From Mesorhizobium sp. L-2-11 (GTDB lineage Bacteria > Pseudomonadota > Alphaproteobacteria > Rhizobiales > Rhizobiaceae): a stretch of DNA of 64,000 nucleotides. Made by a program: the position numbers and the translations under genes. Under the pieces are notes generated by a model. The model was not told the origin of the DNA. It made no database searches and worked only from the letters and a program-made list of their open reading frames with translations. Shown piece after piece: positions 1-6,741 of this stretch (positions are counted from its first letter, which is position 1; each line of letters starts with the position of its first letter). The stretch lies in NCBI RefSeq assembly GCF_016756595.1, contig NZ_AP023257.1, forward strand, positions 5,038,001 through 5,102,000. The letters run 5' to 3'.

Positions 1-1
1 G

Positions 2-544
2 GGCGCCACATTGAACCGCTTCACCGTGGCCGCCTTCAACGAGCTCTATTACGCCCGCGGGCGCCCAGGCACCGCGCTGGTTCCCCTGGATCCGTACTTC
101 TATCCCCTCGATGCTATTGCGCATTGGAACCGCATCTATGGCCGCGCTGGTTTCGTGCAGCACCAAAGCGTGCTGCCCGAGGAGGCGAGCCGGCACGGGG
201 TCGAGACGATGCTCTCGCTGATCTCCGCCCGGCACGCCGGGTCGTTGCTGGCGGTGCTCAAGCTGTGCGGTGCCGAGGGCGCAGGCCCGCTCTCGTTTCC
301 GATGAGGGGCTTCACCCTGGCCCTCGACTTCCCCGGCACGACCGCCAATCTCAGCCTCCTGCTTGAGCTCGATGCCATCGTGGCCGACCATGGCGGGCGG
401 CTCTATCTCGCCAAGGACGCCCGCGCGGGCATCGCCGTGATGGAAAGGGGCTATCCGCGCCTGCGGGACTTCGCGCGCCTGCGCGACCGCTTCGATCCCA
501 AACGCCACTTTGCGTCCGTCCAGTCGGAAAGGCTCGGGCTTTGA
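2..544 (+). CDS. DprE1/NoeO-like FAD-dependent oxidoreductase, C-terminal part
   Basis: This is the 3' end of a gene that begins before the window; the frame is open to the left edge, so the apparent TTG at 11 is not taken as a start. The roughly 180 visible residues resemble the C-terminal substrate domain of DprE1-type oxidases, ending in an FDPKRHFAS-type motif typical of this FAD_binding_4/ALO-related family. DprE1 oxidises decaprenyl-phospho-ribose to the 2-keto intermediate. The call is supported by the reductase that follows with an overlapping start, the DprE1-DprE2 pair order of mycobacteria and of Azorhizobium NoeO-NoeP. The FAD domain is not visible. Confidence 0.7.
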   Translation, partial: GATLNRFTVAAFNELYYARGRPGTALVPLDPYFYPLDAIAHWNRIYGRAGFVQHQSVLPEEASRHGVETMLSLISARHAGSLLAVLKLCGAEGAGPLSFPMRGFTLALDFPGTTANLSLLLELDAIVADHGGRLYLAKDARAGIAVMERGYPRLRDFARLRDRFDPKRHFASVQSERLGL

Positions 545-1284
545 CCGCGATCCTGTCACCGGTCCTGATCATCGGCGCCTCGTCGGATATCGGCCGCGCC
601 CTCGCGCATGAATATGCGCGCCGGGGCGCCTCCCTCGTGCTGGCGGCCCGTCGCGTGGAGCGGCTCGACCCCGATCTTCGCGACCTCCTGCATCGGCACG
701 GGGCCACGGCCCGGGCGGTCGAGCTCGACATCCTTGACCGCGCCGAGCGCGAGGCGTTTCTGGCGGGGCTCAACGAGGTACCCGGCACGGTGGTTTCGGT
801 GGTCGGCCTGCTGGGCGACCAGAAGGCGGCCGAGGCCGATCTCGAGGCCGCGCGGAGGATCATGGAGACCAACTATGTCGCTCCGGCGCTACTCCTCTCG
901 GCTCTGGCGAACCGCATGTCCGAGCGAGGCGCGGGAACGATCATCGGCATCAGTTCGGTGGCCGGCGATCGAGGCCGGGCGACGAACTATGTCTACGGCT
1001 CCGCCAAAGCGGGTTTCACGGCTTTTCTGTCTGGCTTGCGAAACCGGCTCGCCGGGCGCGGCGTGCAGGTGATGACCGTGAAGCCCGGCTTCGTCGCAAC
1101 CCGCATGACACGCGGCCTGAAGCTCTCCAAGGCCCTGACGGCCAGCCCGGATCAGGTTGCCAAGGTTATCGTGGAGGCGCAGCTCGCGGGGCGCACCGTG
1201 ATCTACATCCTCGGGCGCTGGCGTCTCATCATGCTCGTCATCCGCCTCTTGCCGGAGCCGATCTTCATGCGGATGAAGATCTGA
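541..1284 (+). CDS. DprE2/NoeP-like short-chain dehydrogenase
   Basis: A 247-residue SDR-family reductase. The N-terminal nucleotide-binding loop reads IIGASSDIGRA (GxxxGxG type), the NxV region METNYVAP follows near residue 110, and a catalytic S...YxxxK is present (GISSV, then YGSAKAG near residue 157). The TTG start overlaps the TGA of the upstream oxidase, so the two are translationally coupled. In the DprE1/DprE2 pathway this partner reduces the 2-keto sugar to polyprenyl-phospho-arabinose, a donor for arabinofuranosyl transfer. The function is inferred from pairing and SDR features; SDR specificity cannot be read from sequence alone. Confidence 0.72.
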   Translation: MTAILSPVLIIGASSDIGRALAHEYARRGASLVLAARRVERLDPDLRDLLHRHGATARAVELDILDRAEREAFLAGLNEVPGTVVSVVGLLGDQKAAEADLEAARRIMETNYVAPALLLSALANRMSERGAGTIIGISSVAGDRGRATNYVYGSAKAGFTAFLSGLRNRLAGRGVQVMTVKPGFVATRMTRGLKLSKALTASPDQVAKVIVEAQLAGRTVIYILGRWRLIMLVIRLLPEPIFMRMKI

Positions 1285-1318
1285 CCGGACCGGGCCTGCG
1301 GTGTTTCGGAGCCGAACG

Positions 1319-2602
1319 ATGGACCAGCTCAATTCCCGGCACGACCGGTGGCTCACCCGCAACCTCTACATGGTGCTACTCGGTCACCTCTTCCTGCTCA
1401 ATCTCTGGATGTTGAGCCGCAATGGCGTCCTGTGGAATCCGCAAACCTACTCGGACGAGGCCGAGCACTATCGCCGCGCCCTTCTGTTCTCGCGCATGGT
1501 GGGGGGAGACATTTCCCTCAACACCATCGGGACTTTTTACGCCGGCGGGATTTGGCCGCCGCTCTACTCCATGACCATCGGGTTCGTGCAGCGCCTGACC
1601 GGGGCCGATCTCGCTGCGTTGCGCGTGTTCAACATGGCGATGGCCTATGCCGGGTTCGCGCTCCTTGCGGCCGCCATCACGGATGCGCGTCTCCGGGCCG
1701 CGAGCGTGATCCTCGCCGTCCTGTTCGTGCTTGGTACCCGAAACTACTTCCAGATTCGGCCCGAGAACCTTGCCATCCTGCTCATCGCCGCCCTGATCTT
1801 CCTAATAATGCGCAAGGGCCTGTTCTCGGCCGATGAAGGGAACGCCCGCTGGCGGCGCGCTTACGGGACGACCGGAATCCTCGCAGCGCTCATCTGCCTG
1901 ACCCACGCGGTTTTCCTCCTCGCCGCGCTTTACCTTTCGGTGCTCGCCTGCCTGAGTCGGCGCGCCCGCGCGATGTTCTTGATCGGCTTCCTCGCAATAG
2001 GCGGGCCCTATATTGTGGCACAGAACTTGATTCACAACGGCTTCGTCCTCTTCGCGACGACCGCCGAGGAGAACTTGGCGCGCAGCAACAACCCGTTCCT
2101 GCGAACCCATCCGCGATCAGCCGTGGACCACCTCTTCGAAGAGATGGAGCGCCGCTACGCCGCGGGCGACAAGGTGGCATTCCCAAAGCCGCCTCTCATT
2201 CCACAGGGGCGTTACGAGCAATGGCTGCACGACGAGAACCAGCGGCGCATCTTCAAGGCCATTGCCCTGGATGAGATCCGGAGCGATCCGGTTAGCGCCC
2301 TGCGGCGCATGGCTCTGCGTTTCTGGAAGCTCGTGAGTGGGAATGCGTGCTTGGGCGGCCGCTACGGTTGCTTGATCTCACCTGCGGTAGATCAGGTGTT
2401 CTACCGTCTTCTGGAACTTGCTGGCCTCCTCGGGTTTGTTGTAGCCGCCATGCGGGAATGGGGACGGTGGCGCAGCTTCTCCTTCGTGGTGTTCTGCCTC
2501 GCCATACTCATGCCCATGGTCGTCATCCAAGCGCTGGTGCGGCACTTCATCATCGTCCTACTGCTCAGTGCCTTTGGCGGGCTCATGCGCCTGCGGGGCT
2601 GA
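1319..2602 (+). CDS. Polytopic GT-C-type membrane glycosyltransferase candidate
   Basis: About 427 residues with roughly ten hydrophobic segments. An early loop after the first membrane helix carries YSDEAEHYRRA, an acidic motif like the first extracytoplasmic loop of GT-C enzymes that use polyprenyl-phosphate sugars. ATG 1319 is preferred because GGAG lies 7 nt upstream; a GTG at 1301 is in frame but has no such site. The gene lies 34 bases after the DprE2-like gene on the same strand, so it may use the arabinosyl donor made by that pair. No characterised family was recognised with certainty, and it could have another lipid-sugar-dependent role. Confidence 0.6.
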   Translation: MDQLNSRHDRWLTRNLYMVLLGHLFLLNLWMLSRNGVLWNPQTYSDEAEHYRRALLFSRMVGGDISLNTIGTFYAGGIWPPLYSMTIGFVQRLTGADLAALRVFNMAMAYAGFALLAAAITDARLRAASVILAVLFVLGTRNYFQIRPENLAILLIAALIFLIMRKGLFSADEGNARWRRAYGTTGILAALICLTHAVFLLAALYLSVLACLSRRARAMFLIGFLAIGGPYIVAQNLIHNGFVLFATTAEENLARSNNPFLRTHPRSAVDHLFEEMERRYAAGDKVAFPKPPLIPQGRYEQWLHDENQRRIFKAIALDEIRSDPVSALRRMALRFWKLVSGNACLGGRYGCLISPAVDQVFYRLLELAGLLGFVVAAMREWGRWRSFSFVVFCLAILMPMVVIQALVRHFIIVLLLSAFGGLMRLRG

Positions 2603-2743
2603 GGCTCGCGATTCGGCAGGGCCGATGGAGTGCGGCTCCGGTTTCTTCGAGTCATATCAAGTCTCTGAGATCGTGACTCGCTGAGGGCTTCCCGAAGCGT
2701 CGGGGTATGATTCGATTCGACATGGCGGACCGAGAAGATTCGC

Positions 2744-2930
2744 ATTCCCGTTCCGCTCCGGACGGATTTTGGCGCGGCCCACCTGCCTGCGATCGCCAAG
2801 CAGACGAAGACCGCAGCGCAGGCGCGGCGCCTTCTGGCGCTGGGCGCGATCTATGAGGGCGCTTCGCGCACCGCGGCCGCTCGTTCGGCCAGCCCACGAG
2901 GCTCAACGATCTCCATTCGGCGGCGATCAT
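2744..2930 (+). mobile_element. IS630-family transposase N-terminal remnant
   Basis: In the frame starting at 2744 the sequence encodes a helix-turn-helix stretch containing AIAKQTKTAAQARRLLALGA followed by IYEGASRTAAAR, which is the conserved N-terminal region of one IS630 subgroup. The frame then breaks within the recognition helix and no DDE domain follows. No start codon, ribosome site or terminal repeat is evident. It is a decayed fragment. Confidence 0.6.
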
Positions 2931-2959
2931 GGGATGGCGCAGCCGCCTTAAACTATGCA

Positions 2960-3351
2960 GCCTATGAGCTTCCGCTCGTACTTGGCCGCGATGAGAAATT
3001 TTCCCGCATGTTGAGGAAAGAGGCCGACGCTGTCGTCCCCCAGACGTTGCGACGTGACGACCAGCATACGGAACGTCTCTAGGCCTATCAGTTTGGCAAG
3101 GCGCTGACGCTGACGTCTGCTCAAACTGCCAATCGGGTCGTGAAGCTCAAAAACGGTCGTGAACCCGAAAAGTCCGGCAGAAACAAGCGCGACAGTAGCC
3201 GAGCGTGTAAAGACGACATGCGGCCGCAGCCAGACCGCAGCAAGCAGCGCCAGCACAGAAAAAAAAGCGCCCGGCCGGGCACAGGCCAAAAGGGTACAGG
3301 GACAACGCGGAATGGGAACTCGGTAGCGAATCCGTATTCGCGCGCGATCAT
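2960..3351 (-). pseudogene. Glycosyltransferase family 4 remnant (N-domain), frameshifted
   Basis: On the minus strand a stretch containing PHVVFTRSATVALVSA, then TVFELHDPIGSLSR and LVVTSQRLGD matches the N-terminal domain of GT4 enzymes. It parallels DAVITRSISVARV, TVLELHSPVEAE and LVVISEALRK in the intact GT4 gene at 13873. The upstream part continues in a different frame (FRVVPVPFWPVPGRALFF), so there is at least one frameshift, and the donor-binding C-domain is absent. It lies next to the IS630 remnant, suggesting rearrangement at the edge of the polysaccharide locus. Confidence 0.55.
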
Positions 3352-3759
3352 AATGATCCCGTGTATTCATGGAGGCGCGTGGAAGCGCTAGCAAGACCTC
3401 CGCTCCGGCAACCCGAAAATGCATCGCACATCTTTGCGACTTGTACCGCATTGGCGGCCGGTGCCGGGACGTGCGCAGAATGTATATAGAGAAGCCGCAT
3501 CCACAAAGCCTATCTTTCACGCGTCGCGGCTGGTCTGGTTCTTCGCCTCTGAGCCGCAAGTTCGGAGATCACGGGCTGGGCAGACGCACCCAAGTCGAAC
3601 GACAAAAGCGCCCTCCGGCCGGGTGGCTCCATGGGTTGCGATAGTACCACTCTCCGGTTGCCTTACCAAAATCGAGCGTCGCCTTTTTCGCGAACTGAGG
3701 GCAGGCCCAGCGGCAGCTCACGCCGCCCTTCATCGGACAGGTTCTGACCACAGCCATCA
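3352..3759. other. Intergenic stretch, no gene recognised
   Basis: About 400 bases between the glycosyltransferase remnant and the 3' end of the acyl-CoA-dehydrogenase-like gene. Short open frames exist on both strands, but none has a ribosome site, a known motif or convincing composition. It probably holds more decayed sequence. Confidence 0.4.
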
Positions 3760-4908
3760 TCAAAGCCCCAGCCAGCCAGCAATAATGTTGCGTTGTATCT
3801 CCGAAGTTCCGGAATATAGTTTGCTGCCGATGGCATCACGCACGGCACGTTCGACGTCGAATTCGCTCAAGAAACCATAGCCGCCGAAGACCTGGACGAC
3901 ATCGAGCGTAGTGCGGACTAGCGATTCGCTCACAAAGAGCTTCGAAACGGCGGCGTCGAGGGATACGGACTCGGAGCGCTCAAGGCCCCACGCCGCCTTG
4001 TAGACGAGCAGTCGGGCCGCCTCCACCTGCATCTTCATGTCGGCAATCTTATGGGCGACCGCCTGGTGCTTGGAGATGGCCTGGCCGGACTGACGTCTGG
4101 TGCGCGTATAGGCCACTGCCTTTTCCAGAAGCCGCTCCATGGTGCCTACATGACTGGCGAATAGGCACGCCCGCTCCCAGTCCATACTGTGAGCGAACAG
4201 CCTGGAGCCGCCGCCCACTCCACCGAGAACAGCGTCCTTCGAAACAAATACGTCATCGAAGACAAGCTCCCCGATCGGAGACGTCCGCAGTCCCATTTTT
4301 TCGAACTTTTGCGCGACCCGATAGCCGGGCAGCGCGCGGTCCACGAGGAAGCTCGTGATGCCGCCGAAATACCCCTTGGCGCGGTCGGTGACAGCAAAGA
4401 CGACGGCAACATCTGCCACCGGCCCGTTGCTCACGAAGGTCTTCGTGCCGTTGATTAGAAAGCCGTCGCCATGAGGCTCCGCCCGGGTTTGCATCGCAAA
4501 TGCATCGGAGCCCGACTCCGGTTCGCTCATCGCATTGGCTGCGATCAAAGTGCCATCACAGAGCCCCGGAAGATATCGATTCTTCTGCTCTTCAGTGCCG
4601 AACTTCCAAATCGGCACCACGCAGGCGAGAAGGTGGGCGCAGATCGAGAAGACCAGACCGGAATCCTCGCAGCCGTAGCCAAGCGCATCGATTGCAATGG
4701 CCGTGGACAGGGAATCGAGACCGGGTCCCCCGTAGGCCTGGGGGACTGGCAGGCCGGTCAGGCCCATCTGCGCGCAGGCCCCCCACAACTCGCGCTGGAA
4801 AACTTGGTCTCGGTCGCGCTGCCTGACATCTTTATTGAGCTCATCTTGCGCGAAGCGAAGGATCTGGCCACGCAGGATACGCTGCTCCTCGTTCAGCGTG
4901 AAATCCAC
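3760..4908 (-). CDS. Acyl-CoA-dehydrogenase-like flavoprotein, probable prolyl-carrier-protein dehydrogenase
   Basis: A 382-residue protein with the three-part acyl-CoA dehydrogenase fold: an N-terminal helical domain, a central beta domain (NAMSEPESGSDAF, FAD-contacting), and a C-terminal helical domain ending in YSGTSEIQR. At the usual catalytic position of medium-chain enzymes (YEGT) residue 366 is Ser. A Glu sits at residue 245 (SMDWERACLF), the isovaleryl-CoA dehydrogenase position also used by prolyl-S-PCP dehydrogenases such as PltE and CloN3. GTG start 4908 overlaps the stop of the adenylation gene by one base. With its neighbours it should oxidise prolyl-thioester to pyrrole-2-carboxyl-thioester. 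The exact substrate is inferred. Confidence 0.78.
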   Translation of the reverse strand: MDFTLNEEQRILRGQILRFAQDELNKDVRQRDRDQVFQRELWGACAQMGLTGLPVPQAYGGPGLDSLSTAIAIDALGYGCEDSGLVFSICAHLLACVVPIWKFGTEEQKNRYLPGLCDGTLIAANAMSEPESGSDAFAMQTRAEPHGDGFLINGTKTFVSNGPVADVAVVFAVTDRAKGYFGGITSFLVDRALPGYRVAQKFEKMGLRTSPIGELVFDDVFVSKDAVLGGVGGGSRLFAHSMDWERACLFASHVGTMERLLEKAVAYTRTRRQSGQAISKHQAVAHKIADMKMQVEAARLLVYKAAWGLERSESVSLDAAVSKLFVSESLVRTTLDVVQVFGGYGFLSEFDVERAVRDAIGSKLYSGTSEIQRNIIAGWLGL

Positions 4909-6470
4909 TACTCCATCCTCATCAGATGCTGGTAGTCGATTTTATCTGTCGATGTCTTGGGAAGTAACTGCTGGTGCGAGAACCAGTCCGGGGCCATGTA
5001 GGCCGGCAAGTTGTGGGCGCAGAACCGCTTCAGCTCGATGAGCGACAGCGCATGGCCGCCGCGCGAGGCATAGAACACCTTTATGGAGACGCCCGACTCC
5101 TCCGAGCGAGCGATCGCCGCCACCTCGGAGATCGCTGGATGGCGATAGAGCGCCGTCTCGATCTCGCCGAGTTCGATCCGATATCCCCGTCTCTTCACCA
5201 TCCGGTCGCGTCGACCGCGGAAGGTGTAGACTCCGCCATCGCCTTCGATCACTACATCGCCGGTACGGTACCAGCGACCGGTTGAATCGACATGAAAAGC
5301 GGCGCTTGTTCGCTCAGGCATGTTCCAATAGCCCAGCATCACGGGAGCACCGCTGATTGCGAGCTCGCCTTCCTGGCCTCGCGGCACGTCGCGACCATTC
5401 GCATCGATCACGCGTGCCTTAACATGCGAGCAGGCGCGCCCGATCGGAAACGGCGCCGAGCGGTCTTCGGCGATCGTCTGCGGGATTTCGTAGTAGGTAC
5501 AGACGTTGGTCTCGGTTGGGCCATAGAGATTCAGGTAGCGTGCGCGTGGGACCACAGCCTTCAGCCTGCGCAGATGCTTGACCGGAAAAACCTCGCCGGC
5601 AAATAGAATGAACCGAAGAGCGTGGTCGTCGCGAGCATCAAGGCTGCCGTGCTCGACCAGAAGCGTGAGTACGGAGGGAGTGGAATACCAGACGGTCAAC
5701 CGCCGCTCGGCGATAACCGACGCCATCCGGGTCGGATTCTTGCCGAGCTCCTCACCGATGAGGAATACGGTCGCGCCGTGCTTCAGCGGTACGAAGATGT
5801 CGAGAATAGACAGGTCGAAGTGGAAAGGCGCATGGGAAGAGAAGCGGTCGTTCTCGTCAGGGGCGAGGATATCGGAACACCAGTCCACGTAGCTCGAGCC
5901 ATTACGATGCGTCAGCATCACGCCCTTCGGCTGGCCGGTCGAGCCCGAAGTGTAAAGCACGTAAGCGAGGTCGTCCGGCCCCGGCCGCGCCGATTCGTCC
6001 TCCACCGCCAAGCCGCCGGCCGCTACGCGAGCCAGGTACGTCGCGAGCGGCGAGGGACCGTCGGACCAGTCGAGCTGCAAGAGACATGGTTCCGCAGCCA
6101 AGCGCGCCAACTCACAGCGCAAAGTTTCGGCTCGGGACGCCTCCACGAAAATCGCGCGCACGCCGCAGTCGTTAAATATGAACGCGTTACGCGCAGGCGG
6201 TGCCAGAGAGTCGACGGGCACATAGACTGCGCCCATCTTTAAGATGCCGAACAGAACAGCGAGCGAGGCGATCGATTTTGGAAGGCAAATGCCGACGCGG
6301 TCCGCCGGCCGGACGCCGATCCGACGCAGATGGTCGCGGACTTGGTCCGACAGCGCGTCGAGCTCGCCGTAGGTGATCTGCCGCCCAGAGCTCGCCTCGA
6401 CAGCGGCGCACCTCTTGGGATCCCGCCTCGCGCTCTGTTCCAGATACTCGTGTAAGGCAGCGACCGTCAT
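4908..6470 (-). CDS. Amino-acid adenylating enzyme, proline-type specificity pocket
   Basis: A stand-alone AMP-binding adenylation protein of about 520 residues. It has the core motifs YVLYTSGSTGQPKGV (A3), LNLYGPTETNVCTYY (A5), YRTGDVV (A7) and KTSTDKIDY with the invariant lysine (A10). Aligning by eye to GrsA gives pocket residues D-L-L-Y-L-A-L-V-C-K, which I recall as the code of L-proline-loading enzymes in pyrrole pathways (PltF, RedM and CloN4 type). It should load the carrier protein encoded just upstream. ATG 6470 is chosen because earlier in-frame starts would run into the carrier-protein gene; the gap to that gene is 10 bases. Confidence 0.8.
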   Translation of the reverse strand: MTVAALHEYLEQSARRDPKRCAAVEASSGRQITYGELDALSDQVRDHLRRIGVRPADRVGICLPKSIASLAVLFGILKMGAVYVPVDSLAPPARNAFIFNDCGVRAIFVEASRAETLRCELARLAAEPCLLQLDWSDGPSPLATYLARVAAGGLAVEDESARPGPDDLAYVLYTSGSTGQPKGVMLTHRNGSSYVDWCSDILAPDENDRFSSHAPFHFDLSILDIFVPLKHGATVFLIGEELGKNPTRMASVIAERRLTVWYSTPSVLTLLVEHGSLDARDDHALRFILFAGEVFPVKHLRRLKAVVPRARYLNLYGPTETNVCTYYEIPQTIAEDRSAPFPIGRACSHVKARVIDANGRDVPRGQEGELAISGAPVMLGYWNMPERTSAAFHVDSTGRWYRTGDVVIEGDGGVYTFRGRRDRMVKRRGYRIELGEIETALYRHPAISEVAAIARSEESGVSIKVFYASRGGHALSLIELKRFCAHNLPAYMAPDWFSHQQLLPKTSTDKIDYQHLMRME

Positions 6471-6480
6471 GGCGGGCTCT

Positions 6481-6741
6481 CTATATGGACGCCTGCTTCG
6501 ATTGGACGAAATTGGCAATTTGGGCGATGGAGTTCAGGTTCTCCGGCACGAGTTCGTCAGGGGCGATTTCGATACCGCAGGATTTTTCCAGGTAGGCAAC
6601 GAGCTTAAGCGTCGCCAACGAGTCGAGAATGCCGTCAGTTATCAGCTCCGTTGAATCCGTCAGATTCTCCGGCCTTTCACCGGGCAGAAATTCCTTCAAT
6701 ATGAAATCCCTGGCCATCGTCCTGATCTGGATCGCGTTCAT
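6481..6741 (-). CDS. Acyl/peptidyl carrier protein
   Basis: An 86-residue carrier protein. The phosphopantetheine attachment serine lies in ITDGILDSLATLKLVAYLE (DSL motif), within the usual four-helix length. The start is set by a strong ribosome site, AAGGAG followed by AAACA before ATG 6741, although the frame is open upstream. The ATG overlaps the stop of the SGNH-encoding frame as ATGA, so it belongs to the same transcript as the MBOAT gene above and the adenylation gene below. Inferred to carry prolyl, then pyrrolyl, groups for transfer. Confidence 0.85.
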   Translation of the reverse strand: MNAIQIRTMARDFILKEFLPGERPENLTDSTELITDGILDSLATLKLVAYLEKSCGIEIAPDELVPENLNSIAQIANFVQSKQASI

